Positions 1 through 8,049 of a stretch of DNA of 42,666 nucleotides are shown in pieces; positions within the stretch are counted from its first letter, which is position 1; each line of letters begins with the position of its first letter. Origin of the DNA: Gemmatimonadaceae bacterium (GTDB taxonomy: Bacteria; Gemmatimonadota; Gemmatimonadetes; Gemmatimonadales; Gemmatimonadaceae); the NCBI GenBank assembly GCA_025449955.1, contig JANWIK010000220.1, forward strand, positions 1-42,666, written 5' to 3'. The translations under genes and the position numbers were made by a program. The notes beneath the pieces are model-generated. The model did not search any database, had not been told where the DNA came from, and saw only the letters and a list, made by a program, of their open reading frames with translations.

Positions 1-558
1 CTCCATGGACGTCATCACGACGCCGCTGATGCCGCACGGCACCATGAGATCGAAGTACGTGAGGTCGACCGACACGTTGAGCGCGAAGCCGTGCCAGGTG
101 ACCCAGTCGCGGGCGTGGACGCCGATCGACGCGATCTTGCGGCCGCCGGACCAGACTCCCGTTAGGCCCTTATTGCGCTCGGCGGGAATGCGCCATTGGC
201 CGAGCGCGCGGATGAGCGATTCCTCGAGCTGGCGCAGATACCAGTGCAGGTCTTTCTTGTGGCCGGCGAGGTCAATGATCGGATAGCCTACCAACTGGCC
301 GGGGCCGTGGAACGTGACATCGCCGCCGCGCTCGACCTCGAAGCGCTCGACGCCGCGCGCGGCGAGCAGCTCGGGCGAGGCGACGAGATTGGCCGCCTTC
401 GCCGTGCGGCCGAGCGTGACCACCGGGTGATGCTCGACGAGCAGCAGCACATCGTGCTCGAGGTCGCGCGCGATCCGGGCGCGCGCCACGGCGCGCTGCA
501 GCTCCAGGATCTCCGCGTACGGGCGAAGCCCGAGCCTGACGACATCGAGTGGGCGCAC
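1..558 (-). CDS. lipB: Octanoyltransferase LipB (3' end outside window)
   Basis: Transfers octanoyl from octanoyl-ACP to the lipoyl domains of E2 and GcvH, the first step of lipoate synthesis. Translation of the minus strand gives the family blocks RGGDVTFHGPGQLVGYP, then TGVWSGGRKIASIGVH (conserved Lys) and VPCGISG (the acyl-accepting Cys in a PCG motif). The gene runs off the left edge after 186 codons, so only the C-terminus is missing. I chose the GTG at 558 because it gives VRPLDVVRLG, a normal LipB beginning, 16 bases after the lpdA stop; no ATG is available nearby. It is the last visible gene of the pdh/lip block and is probably co-transcribed with lpdA. Identification is from motifs and is firm; the start is less certain. 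Confidence 0.93.
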   Translation of the reverse strand, partial: MRPLDVVRLGLRPYAEILELQRAVARARIARDLEHDVLLLVEHHPVVTLGRTAKAANLVASPELLAARGVERFEVERGGDVTFHGPGQLVGYPIIDLAGHKKDLHWYLRQLEESLIRALGQWRIPAERNKGLTGVWSGGRKIASIGVHARDWVTWHGFALNVSVDLTYFDLMVPCGISGVVMTSME

Positions 559-574
559 GCCGGTGTGCCTAACG

Positions 575-1981
575 CTAGGCGTGGATCACGCGGCCCATCG
601 CGTCCAACGTCGCCTCGGCGATCGCCTCGGACAACGTGGGGTGCGCGTGGATGGCCAGATCCACTTCCTCGATCGTGAGCTCGTTTTCGCGGGCCACGAC
701 CAGCTCGTGGATGAGCTCCGTGGCGTGCGCGCCAATGATGTGGGCGCCTAGAATCTCGCCGTACTTGGGGTCGGCGAGGATCTTCACGAAGCCCTCGGTC
801 TCGCCCGACGTGCGCGCGCGGCCGTTGGCCGAAAAGTTGAACTTGCCCACCTTGTAGGCGACGTTCTTGTCCTTGAGCTGCTGTTCGGTGGCGCCGACCG
901 AGGCGACCTCGGGATGGCAATACGTTGCGTTAGGCACATTGCCGTAGTTCATCGACTGGACGTGCGCCACGCCGGCCAGCGTCTCGGCGAACACGATGCC
1001 CTCGCGCGAGCCCTTGTGTGCCAACATCGGCGGTCCGGCGACGTCGCCGACGGCGTAGATCCCGTCGGCGGTGGTCGCCATGCGCGCGTCGATCTTGATG
1101 AAGCCGCGCTCCGTGAGCTGCACGCCGGCTTCCTTGAGCCCGATGTTGTCGACGTTAGGCGCACGGCCGGCGGCGACGAGCACCTTCTCCACCGTGAGCG
1201 TCTTGCTCTCGCCCTTCACGTCGACGGTGAGCGTCACGGAATCCTTCCCCACCTTGGCGGAGCCGATCTTGGCGCCGGTGATCACGTCGATCTTCCGCTT
1301 CTTGAAGCTGCGCAGGAGCTCCGCAGACACTTCGGCGTCTTCCAACGGCAGGAGCGTGGGCAGCACCTCGATCAGCGTCACCTGCGTGCCGAACGCCGAG
1401 AAGACGTCGGCGAACTCGCAGCCCACGGCGCCGGCGCCGATCACCGCCATTGTTTTAGGCGCGCGCTCGAGCACCAGCACCTCGTCGGACGACAGCACCG
1501 TCGTCTTGTTCAGCTCGAGCCCGACTTGCGGCAGGCCGCGTACGCGCGAGCCGGTGGAGATGACGACGGCTTTCTTCGCCTCGTGCGTCTCTTCTTTTCC
1601 GTCCGCGTTTTTCACGGCGACGTTCTTCTTCCCGGCCAGACGCCCGGTGCCTTTGATCCACGTGATCTTGTGCTTCTTGAAGAGAAACTCCACACCCTTG
1701 GAGTTCTGCTGGCTCACGGCGCGCGAGCGCTTCATCGCGACGCCATAGTCGAGCTTCACATCACCCGCGGTCACACCGAATGCCTCGCCGTGCTGGACGT
1801 GCACCGCGAGCGCCGCGCTCTCGAGCAGCGCCTTGGCGGGAATGCATCCCCACAGCACGCACGTTCCGCCCAAGCCTTCGCGCTCGACCAGGGCGGTGGA
1901 AAGCCCAAGTTGGGCGCATCGGATTGCGCCCACGTATCCGGCGGGACCACCGCCGATGAAAATCACGTCGTACGAAGCCAT
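575..1981 (-). CDS. lpdA: Dihydrolipoyl dehydrogenase (E3)
   Basis: Flavoprotein that re-oxidises dihydrolipoamide on E2 or GcvH using NAD+. The 468-residue product has an N-terminal FAD-binding GGGPAGYVGA (10-19), the redox disulfide pair C41/C46 in GGTCVLWGCIPAK, a second dinucleotide fold (VIGAGAVGCEFA), the FAD contact YAVGDVAG, and the C-terminal HAHPTLSE with the catalytic His-Glu dyad. Length is normal for the family. The residues between the cysteines are VLWG where many homologues have LNVG; the cysteine spacing is unchanged, so activity is expected. It starts with ATG, 43 bases after the E2 stop, and most likely serves both pyruvate dehydrogenase and the glycine cleavage system, as no second E3 is visible here. 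Confidence 0.96.
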   Translation of the reverse strand: MASYDVIFIGGGPAGYVGAIRCAQLGLSTALVEREGLGGTCVLWGCIPAKALLESAALAVHVQHGEAFGVTAGDVKLDYGVAMKRSRAVSQQNSKGVEFLFKKHKITWIKGTGRLAGKKNVAVKNADGKEETHEAKKAVVISTGSRVRGLPQVGLELNKTTVLSSDEVLVLERAPKTMAVIGAGAVGCEFADVFSAFGTQVTLIEVLPTLLPLEDAEVSAELLRSFKKRKIDVITGAKIGSAKVGKDSVTLTVDVKGESKTLTVEKVLVAAGRAPNVDNIGLKEAGVQLTERGFIKIDARMATTADGIYAVGDVAGPPMLAHKGSREGIVFAETLAGVAHVQSMNYGNVPNATYCHPEVASVGATEQQLKDKNVAYKVGKFNFSANGRARTSGETEGFVKILADPKYGEILGAHIIGAHATELIHELVVARENELTIEEVDLAIHAHPTLSEAIAEATLDAMGRVIHA

Positions 1982-2024
1982 GAGTAGTCGAAGGTCGAGG
2001 GTTGTGCGAAAAGTATGGGGTTGC

Positions 2025-3365
2025 TCAGTACACGATCATGAGCGGGTTCTCGAGCATGCGCCTGAGGTCCTGCAGGAAGCGCGCGCCGGTCGCGCCGTCG
2101 ATGACACGATGATCGCAGCTCATCGTGAAACGAGCGCGTTTGCGGACGACGACCTGGCCATCGGCCACCACCGCTTTCTCCTCGACCGCGCCGACGGCAA
2201 TGATGCCGGCCTCCGGCGGATTGATGATGGCGGTGAACTGGTCGATGCCGAACATGCCGAGGTTGGAGACCGAGAACGTCGACCCGGTGTACTGCTCGGG
2301 CGTGAGCTTGCGGTCGCGCGCCTTGGCGGCGAGGTCGCGCACTTCGTGCGACATCTGCCCGAGTCCCTTGCGATCCGCGTCGAAGACGACGGGGGTGATG
2401 AGGCCATCGGGGATGGCGACGGCCACGCCCAAGTGGACGCGATTGAATTGGCGGACGCGGTCGCCTAACCAGTGGGCGTTCACCTCGGGGTGCCGGGCGA
2501 GCGCGGTGGCCACCGCTGTGAGGATGATGTCGTTGAACGACACCTTGAACTCGCTGCCCGCGTCGAGCATGGCCTCACGGAGCTCGGCGGTGCGGGTGAG
2601 ATCGGCTTCCATCGTGAGGTAGAAGGTCGGGATGGGGCCGATCGATTCCGTTAGGCGGCGGGCGATGGTCTTGCGGATCTGCGTGAGCGGGACATCGGTG
2701 TAGTCGCCGGCGGCGGCGGCGGCGGCGCGCGGACGCACGGCGGCCGAAGAGGCGGCAGGGCCGGCGGCGATGGCCGCTTCGATGTCGCGCTTGATGATGC
2801 GGCCGCCGGGTCCAGAGCCCTGCACGTGATCGAGGTCGAGACCGCGGTCGGACGCGAGGCGGCGTGCGAGCGGCGAGGAGCGCGGGCGCTCGCCATTCTC
2901 GTGCGGGGCCGCCGGCGCTTGCGGCGCCGGAGCGTGAGGCGGCGTGTGAGGTGGTCCGCCGGCAGGCGCGCCGAGTGCGGGCGACGCGGGCGGCTCTGGT
3001 GCGGCCGGTGCCTGCGCCGGCGCCTGTGCGGCGGGAGCGGGTGCCGCCGGCGCAGACGTCGCGGCGCCACCGCTCGCGGCCGGCGCGGCCGCCGGCGCGC
3101 TCGCCAGGATGGCTCCGATGTCTTCGTCCGCGGTTCCGATCACGCCCACGAGCTGCCCAACGGGAGCGGTCTGGCCTTCGTCGAGCACGCGCTTGCGCAG
3201 CACGCCCGCGCCGCGCGCGACCAGCTCCATCACGGCCTTGTCCGTCTCCACTTCGGCCAACACCTCGCCCTTGGCGACTTTGTCGCCTTCGTGCTTGAGC
3301 CATTTCACCAAGCGCCCTTCTTCCATCGTGGGCGAGAGCGCTTCCATCACGACCTTCGTTGCCAT
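2025..3365 (-). CDS. pdhC: Dihydrolipoamide acetyltransferase, E2 of pyruvate dehydrogenase
   Basis: Core of the 2-oxoacid dehydrogenase complex; it moves the acetyl group from lipoamide to CoA. Domain order in 446 residues: one lipoyl domain (about 1-80) with the lipoylated K43 in ETDKAVME; a long Ala/Pro linker (about 88-160); a peripheral-subunit-binding domain (about 165-200, SSPLARRLA...GPGGRIIKRDI); a C-terminal catalytic domain ending in DHRVIDG with catalytic H419 and D423. A single lipoyl domain is common outside enterobacteria. Placed between E1 beta (34 bases upstream) and E3, so the acetyl-transferring (pyruvate) assignment rests on the E1-E2-E3 order; a branched-chain 2-oxoacid complex is the alternative from sequence alone. 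Confidence 0.93.
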   Translation of the reverse strand: MATKVVMEALSPTMEEGRLVKWLKHEGDKVAKGEVLAEVETDKAVMELVARGAGVLRKRVLDEGQTAPVGQLVGVIGTADEDIGAILASAPAAAPAASGGAATSAPAAPAPAAQAPAQAPAAPEPPASPALGAPAGGPPHTPPHAPAPQAPAAPHENGERPRSSPLARRLASDRGLDLDHVQGSGPGGRIIKRDIEAAIAAGPAASSAAVRPRAAAAAAGDYTDVPLTQIRKTIARRLTESIGPIPTFYLTMEADLTRTAELREAMLDAGSEFKVSFNDIILTAVATALARHPEVNAHWLGDRVRQFNRVHLGVAVAIPDGLITPVVFDADRKGLGQMSHEVRDLAAKARDRKLTPEQYTGSTFSVSNLGMFGIDQFTAIINPPEAGIIAVGAVEEKAVVADGQVVVRKRARFTMSCDHRVIDGATGARFLQDLRRMLENPLMIVY

Positions 3366-3398
3366 GTCACACCTGCGCTTGAGTCCAAGACCTCATCA

Positions 3399-4382
3399 TC
3401 ACTGCTCGAGGTACATCACTTTCTTCACGGCCGCGATCGTTTTCGGCAGGTCGGGCTTGGCCGCGCGCTCCAGGTTCTTGGCGTAGGGCATCGGCACGTC
3501 CATCTGATGCACGCGAATGACCGGCGCGTCGAGGTCGTCGAAGCATTCGCGCTGAATGTAATCGACCACTTGGGCGCCGATGCCGGCCACCTCCCAACCT
3601 TCCTCGAGGACCACGGCGCGATTCGTTTTCCGGACCGTCGTCGCGATCGCTTCGACATCCATCGGGCGAATGCTCAGGAGGTCGAGCACGTCGACGCGGA
3701 TGCCGTCCTTGGCCAGCTGTTCGGCCGCCTGCAAGGCGACCAGGATCATCTTGCCGTGCGTGATGATCGAGCAGTGGTCGCCCTCGTGCTTGAGCGCGGC
3801 CTTGCCTAACGGAATGAGGTACTCTTCCGTGGGCACCTCGCCCTTGGTGTTGTAGAGCATCTCGCCTTCGAGCACGATCACCGGATTCTCGTCGCGCACG
3901 GCGCTCTTGAGGAGACCCTTGGCGTCGTAGGGCGTGCCGGGCGCCACCACCTTGAGGCCGGGGATGTGGGCCAGCCACGACTCCCACGCCTGCGAGTGCT
4001 GCGCCGACAACTGCAGCGCCGCTCCGTTAGGCCCACGGAACACGATCGGAATGTTGTACTGCCCGCCCGACATGTAGAGCATCTTGGCGGCCGAGTTGAC
4101 GACTTGATCGAGGGCGAGGAGCGCGAAGTTCCACGTCATGAACTCGATGATCGGGCGCAGCCCCACCATCGCCGCGCCGACGCCGACGCCGGCGAATCCG
4201 AGCTCGGTGATGGGCGTGTCGACCACGCGCATCTCGCCGAACTCCTGCAGCAGCCCCTTGGACACCTTGTACGCGCCCTGATAGACGCCCACCTCTTCGC
4301 CCATGATGAAGACGCGGTCGTCGCGCTGCATCTCCTCGCGCAGCGCCTGATTCAATGCGTCGCGATACGTGATCACCGGCAT
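3399..4382 (-). CDS. pdhB: Pyruvate dehydrogenase E1 component, beta subunit
   Basis: Second half of the heterotetrameric thiamine-diphosphate E1 enzyme. The 327-residue product begins MPVITYRDALNQALREEM, typical of E1 beta, and carries the family stretches FIMGEEVGVYQGAYKVSKGL, DTPITELGFAGVGVGAA and the C-terminal VLEEGWEVAGIGAQV. Length matches the family. The start codon lies three bases after the E1 alpha stop, so the two subunits are almost certainly made from one mRNA in equal amounts. Pyruvate rather than branched-chain substrate is inferred from the sequence style and neighbours; the two classes are hard to separate by eye. Confidence 0.94.
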   Translation of the reverse strand: MPVITYRDALNQALREEMQRDDRVFIMGEEVGVYQGAYKVSKGLLQEFGEMRVVDTPITELGFAGVGVGAAMVGLRPIIEFMTWNFALLALDQVVNSAAKMLYMSGGQYNIPIVFRGPNGAALQLSAQHSQAWESWLAHIPGLKVVAPGTPYDAKGLLKSAVRDENPVIVLEGEMLYNTKGEVPTEEYLIPLGKAALKHEGDHCSIITHGKMILVALQAAEQLAKDGIRVDVLDLLSIRPMDVEAIATTVRKTNRAVVLEEGWEVAGIGAQVVDYIQRECFDDLDAPVIRVHQMDVPMPYAKNLERAAKPDLPKTIAAVKKVMYLEQ

Positions 4383-4385
4383 CGG

Positions 4386-5429
4386 CTAGAACTCACCATT
4401 GGCGTACACATCTTCCGTGAGCGACTCGAGCGCCGGCTCCGGGCTCGCGTCGGCGAAATTCCACGCGTCTTCGACGATGCCCTTGATCTCGTCGTCGAGC
4501 GCGGCCATGTCCTGGTCGGACCACTCGCCGTGCTGTTCCATGTCGGAGCGGAGCACGGTGATCGGGTCGCGCTTCATGTGCTCCTCGAGCTCTTCTTTCG
4601 TGCGATACGTGCCGCTCACGGCATCGGACATCGAGTGGCCCATGAAGCGATACGTGCGCACCTCGACCAAGGTCGGCGTATGCTCGGCCCGCGCGCGGTG
4701 GGCGGCGCGCCGCACGGCGTCGCGGACGGCGAACACGTCCTGCCCGTCGACCACTTCGTTAGGCATGTCGTACGAGCAGGCGCGCTCGGCGATGTCGTTG
4801 ATGGCCGAGGCGCGCTCGAGCGCGGTGCCCATGCCGTAACGGTTGTTCTCGATGAGGTAGACCACCGGCAGCTTCCACAGCGCGGCCATGTTGAGCGCTT
4901 CGTGGAACGCGCCGCCGTTCACCGCGGCCTCGCCGAAGAAGCAGAGGCACACCTGGTCGCCGCCCCGATACTTGATGGCGAACGCGACGCCGGTGGCGAG
5001 CGGAATGTGGCCGCCCACGATGCCGTGTCCGCCCAGGAAATTGACGTTGCGGTCGAACAAGTGCATCGACCCGCCCTTGCCCTTGGAGCATCCGTCGGCG
5101 CGCCCGAAGAGCTCGGCCATGATCGCGCGCGGCGGCACCCCGCGCGCGAGCGCCTGGCCGTGGTCGCGGTAGCTCGCGATCACGTAGTCGTCGTCGCGCA
5201 AGGCGGAGATGGCGCCGACGCCGACGGCTTCCTGTCCGATATAGAGGTGGCAGAATCCGCCGATCTTGCCGAGGGCGTACGCTTCGGCGCAGCGCTCCTC
5301 GAAGCGCCGGATGAGCAGCATCTCGCGGAGCATGTCCTTGCGGCTGGGCGCCGGCGTGTCTTCCGTTAGGCGGGCGCCGGACGGCGGCGGGGCGGTTTTC
5401 ACGGACGAGTCGGACTTCTTCTTGGGCAT
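4386..5429 (-). CDS. pdhA: Pyruvate dehydrogenase E1 component, alpha subunit
   Basis: Thiamine-diphosphate-dependent decarboxylase subunit of pyruvate dehydrogenase. The 347-residue product has IRRFEERCAEAYALGKIGGF near the start, HLYIGQEAVGVG, GKGGSMHLF, the cofactor-binding stretch from GEAAVNGG to IENN, and the phosphorylation-loop-like region FMGHSMSDAVSGTYR. The first 30 residues are a Lys/Ser/Pro-rich extension. ATG at 5429 lies 72 bases after the lipA stop; the gap is short enough for the same transcript as lipA. It is followed after three bases by E1 beta. Confidence 0.94.
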   Translation of the reverse strand: MPKKKSDSSVKTAPPPSGARLTEDTPAPSRKDMLREMLLIRRFEERCAEAYALGKIGGFCHLYIGQEAVGVGAISALRDDDYVIASYRDHGQALARGVPPRAIMAELFGRADGCSKGKGGSMHLFDRNVNFLGGHGIVGGHIPLATGVAFAIKYRGGDQVCLCFFGEAAVNGGAFHEALNMAALWKLPVVYLIENNRYGMGTALERASAINDIAERACSYDMPNEVVDGQDVFAVRDAVRRAAHRARAEHTPTLVEVRTYRFMGHSMSDAVSGTYRTKEELEEHMKRDPITVLRSDMEQHGEWSDQDMAALDDEIKGIVEDAWNFADASPEPALESLTEDVYANGEF

Positions 5430-5501
5430 CGAGGCGGCGGCGTATGGCGTTGGAACGGCGTGGCGGTCCGGTTTGGCGGCGCGGGCGAGACGGCCGCGCG
5501 A

Positions 5502-6410
5502 CTACGCCGTGAGACTCTGGACCTGCTCCCACGCGTGATAGCTGGACCGGACTAACGGACCCGACTCGACGTGCCGGTACCCCATCGCGAGCCCCGCCTC
5601 GCGCAGCGCGCGGAACTCCTCGGGCGTGTAGTACCGGTCGAGCGGAATGTGTTGGGCCGACGGACGCAGGTACTGGCCGAGCGTGAGGATGTCCACGTCT
5701 ACCGTTCGCAGCTCGCGCATCGTGTGCTCGACTTCGGGAATCGTCTCGCCCATACCGAGGATGATCCCTGTCTTGGTCGGGATATCGGGGGCGACAGACT
5801 TGACGAACTGGAAAATCCGCAGCACGCGCTCGTAGCGGCCGCCGGGCCGGCAGCGCTTGTAGAGTCGCGGCACCGTCTCGGTGTTGTGGTTGTAGATGTC
5901 GGGGCGCGCGTCGAGCACCGTGCGGATCGCGTCTTCGTTGCCCTGAAAATCGGGCACCAACACTTCCACGGAACAATCGGGCAGCCGCTGCTTGATCTGT
6001 CTGATGGTCTCGGAGAAAATTCCGGCGCCGTAGTCGGGCAAGTCGTCGCGATCGACCGACGTGATCACGACGTGCCGCAGGTTCATCTGCTCCACGGCCG
6101 ACGCAACGCGCGCCGGCTCCTCGATGTCGTACACCGGAGGGCGACCGTGCGCGACGGCGCAGTACGCGCAATTGCGCGTGCATACATCGCCCAGAATCAT
6201 GAACGTCGCGGTGCCGTGCTCCCAACACTCGCCCACGTTGGGGCAGTGCGCTTCCTCGCACACCGTGTGAAGCCCGAGCTCGCGCATGAGCGCTCCGAGC
6301 CGCTGATAGTTCTCGCCGCCCGGCGCACGCACCTTGAGCCACGGTGGCTTGCGGTCGGGGAGCGGGGCAGCGGAATGGCGGCCCATGATCTGGTACAGCG
6401 TGTCCGTCAT
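5502..6410 (-). CDS. lipA: Lipoyl synthase LipA
   Basis: Radical-SAM enzyme that inserts two sulfur atoms into protein-bound octanoyl groups. All ligands are visible in the 302-residue product: the auxiliary cluster set C51, C56, C62 (CEEAHCPNVGEC), the radical-SAM set C77, C81, C84 (CTRNCAYC), and the C-terminal RSSY (288-291), whose serine ligates the auxiliary cluster. The start at ATG 6410 gives a normal-length N-terminus. Together with lipB at the other end of the block this provides complete de novo lipoylation next to its E2 substrate. The 133 bases upstream, toward thiO, include a small CCCC-attc-GGGG hairpin and an AT-rich patch but no clear promoter. Confidence 0.97.
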   Translation of the reverse strand: MTDTLYQIMGRHSAAPLPDRKPPWLKVRAPGGENYQRLGALMRELGLHTVCEEAHCPNVGECWEHGTATFMILGDVCTRNCAYCAVAHGRPPVYDIEEPARVASAVEQMNLRHVVITSVDRDDLPDYGAGIFSETIRQIKQRLPDCSVEVLVPDFQGNEDAIRTVLDARPDIYNHNTETVPRLYKRCRPGGRYERVLRIFQFVKSVAPDIPTKTGIILGMGETIPEVEHTMRELRTVDVDILTLGQYLRPSAQHIPLDRYYTPEEFRALREAGLAMGYRHVESGPLVRSSYHAWEQVQSLTA

Positions 6411-6543
6411 ACGATTTGGTATGCAGTTTCGTGTCTGGCCGGCCGTCTTCCAACCCCATTCGGGGCCACTAGATAGGCCGACCTGGACTCGGCAACCTAG
6501 CCGTTTGGGCAGGTGCGGGGAAGTGTTGCAACCGTCTAAATAT

Positions 6544-7677
6544 TTATTTGACGGTTACTCGGGAGCCCGCAAACCGCTCGACAGAGAAAGGACTCAAGTC
6601 CAGTGCCGGCGTTTCACCCGACGCGAGCGCTGCCACGCACTCTCCCGTCAACGGACCAAGAAGAATTCCGTTCCGCGAGTGGCCGCAGGCATAGAGCAGC
6701 ATCGGGTAGTCGGGATCCGGCCCCATGATCGGAAGGAGGTCCGGTGTCACGGGTCGCAAGCCGCTCCATTTTTCGAGTGGGCGGGCGCTTGCGAGGGCGG
6801 GCGCGATGCGCTCCGCCGTTTCGCTGAGCGTTCGCAAACCTTCCGGCGTGGTGCCGGGAGCGAATCCCACGTGCTCCATGGTAGATCCGACCACGCAATG
6901 CGCGCTGCTGCGTGGGACCACGTAGCCGTCGCCGGCGTAGGTCACGTGATGAATCGGGGCGGATCCGAGCGACATCATCTGTCCGCGCACCGGCTCGATC
7001 GGGATTGGACGCGGCAGTCCTTCGATGGCCGGCGACCAGGCGCCGGCGGCGATCACGAGCTTGGTGCCGATCATCGTGCGACCCGACTCGAGCACCACCC
7101 ATGGGCGCTCGTTCTCGAGGTCGATCGACATGACGCGATCGTGGATGATGGAAACCGTCGAGCTGGCTTCGACCATTTCGCGCAGGACACGCAGGAGCGC
7201 CACGTTGTCGACCGCGCCGTCGTCGGGGAAATGGAATGCGCCAACTGCGCTGGGCGAGATGGCGGGCTCGAGCGACTTGAGCTCGCTGGCGGAGAGCCAC
7301 CGTCCGCCCAACGCAAACACGTCGGCGCGGGTTGCGTCGGCCCGGCGTTCATCGAACACCAGTTCAAGGATTCCATCGCGATTGAGCGGCACGACGATCC
7401 CGGTGACCTCGGCCAGCGCTTCGACGTAGCTCGGATAGAGGTCGCGCGCGGCAACGGCAAACGTGTGGGCCGGTCCATCGGATCGTTCGACGCTCGGTGC
7501 AAGCATGCCGGCGGCGGCGCGGGACGCCTCGCCGGCGTTGTGATCGGCGACAATGGTGACTTCGGCGCCGCGGGCGGAGAGGGCCGCGCCCGTGGCGAGG
7601 CCGACCAGGCCGCCGCCGACGATGATCACATCGCCGCCCCGGAGGAGGGCGGGATGGCCCTCGGTTGGATACGTCAT
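6544..7677 (-). CDS. thiO: Glycine oxidase / FAD-dependent amine oxidase ThiO-like
   Basis: D-amino-acid-oxidase-type flavoprotein; ThiO oxidises glycine to the imine used for the thiazole of thiamine. From ATG 7677 the product is 377 residues with an N-terminal ADP-binding DVIIVGGGLVGLATG (GGGLVG 21-26), the EASRAAAGMLAP stretch characteristic of glycine oxidases, and a C-terminal flavin-contact region PIMGPDPDYPMLLYACGHSRNGILL. A longer reading frame upstream has no homology-like content, so I rejected it. No thiamine genes are adjacent; the neighbours are lipA and the PDH genes, whose E1 uses thiamine diphosphate. A generic sarcosine/glycine oxidase role cannot be excluded. Confidence 0.85.
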   Translation of the reverse strand: MTYPTEGHPALLRGGDVIIVGGGLVGLATGAALSARGAEVTIVADHNAGEASRAAAGMLAPSVERSDGPAHTFAVAARDLYPSYVEALAEVTGIVVPLNRDGILELVFDERRADATRADVFALGGRWLSASELKSLEPAISPSAVGAFHFPDDGAVDNVALLRVLREMVEASSTVSIIHDRVMSIDLENERPWVVLESGRTMIGTKLVIAAGAWSPAIEGLPRPIPIEPVRGQMMSLGSAPIHHVTYAGDGYVVPRSSAHCVVGSTMEHVGFAPGTTPEGLRTLSETAERIAPALASARPLEKWSGLRPVTPDLLPIMGPDPDYPMLLYACGHSRNGILLGPLTGECVAALASGETPALDLSPFSVERFAGSRVTVK

Positions 7678-7779
7678 TTCGTGTGTGTCAGGAGCGCCTG
7701 AAGCTGAAACCCCGGTAGAGTGCCAGTCGTAATGTGCGCAGAGACCGAGCCATCGGTCGAACTCTTGGAGATTCCGATC

Positions 7780-7986
7780 ATGCTGCGAACCATCTTTTCC
7801 ATTGGCGCGTTGGCGATAGTTGGGATCATCGCCCTCAAGTTCATCTTCGGCATCTTTGGCGGCCTGGTGGGGATCTTGTTCGTGCTGCTGTTGAAGATCG
7901 CGATCATCGGTGCGCTGATTTACCTGGTGGTCCGCATCGTCAGTCCGGACACCGCGCGCCGGCTGCGCGAAAAATTCAACGGCTGA
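7780..7986 (+). CDS. Small two-helix membrane protein
   Basis: A 68-residue hydrophobic protein from ATG 7780, preceded at good distance by a GGAG ribosome site (7767-7770). It has two strongly hydrophobic segments (about residues 5-29 and 33-53) with a GGLVG turn between them, then a basic tail SPDTARRLREKFNG. I do not recognise a family. A longer frame from 7720 adds 20 polar residues without a ribosome site. It is divergent from thiO and convergent with the gene at 8050, from which it is separated by a hairpin. A role in the envelope is inferred only from hydrophobicity. Confidence 0.7.
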   Translation: MLRTIFSIGALAIVGIIALKFIFGIFGGLVGILFVLLLKIAIIGALIYLVVRIVSPDTARRLREKFNG

Positions 7987-8002
7987 TTGGCCGTTAGTCG
8001 CC

Positions 8003-8040
8003 GCCGGGTTCCTGGCGCGCAAGGCGCACGGGGACCCGGC
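8003..8040. terminator. Hairpin between convergent genes
   Basis: GCCGGGTTCC (8003-8012) can pair with GGGACCCGGC (8031-8040), ten pairs including one G-U; the loop contains a further GCGC/GCGC pairing. It lies between the ends of two convergent genes (7986 and 8050). There is no T-run, which is common in G+C-rich genomes, so terminator function is inferred from position. Confidence 0.5.
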
Positions 8041-8049
8041 CGCTGAATG

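Noticed and set aside
3966-5369. 467-codon plus-strand frame opposite pdhA/pdhB
   Set aside because: It mirrors the codon structure of the well-supported E1 genes; composition is His/Arg/Gly-rich with no domain, as expected for a shadow in G+C-rich DNA.
4759-6459. 566-codon minus-strand frame across pdhA and lipA
   Set aside because: Out of phase with two firmly identified genes and dominated by Arg/Pro/His, with no recognisable motif.
7678-7779. Possible thiamine (TPP) riboswitch next to the ThiO gene
   Set aside because: CTGAA and ACCCC occur but the CUGAGA and ACCUGAUCUGGAUAAUGC-type core is missing.
7678-8022. N-terminal extension of the ThiO-like gene
   Set aside because: The extra 115 residues lie across the divergent gene on the other strand and are low-complexity (DNQ-rich); the FAD motif sits at the normal distance from ATG 7677.
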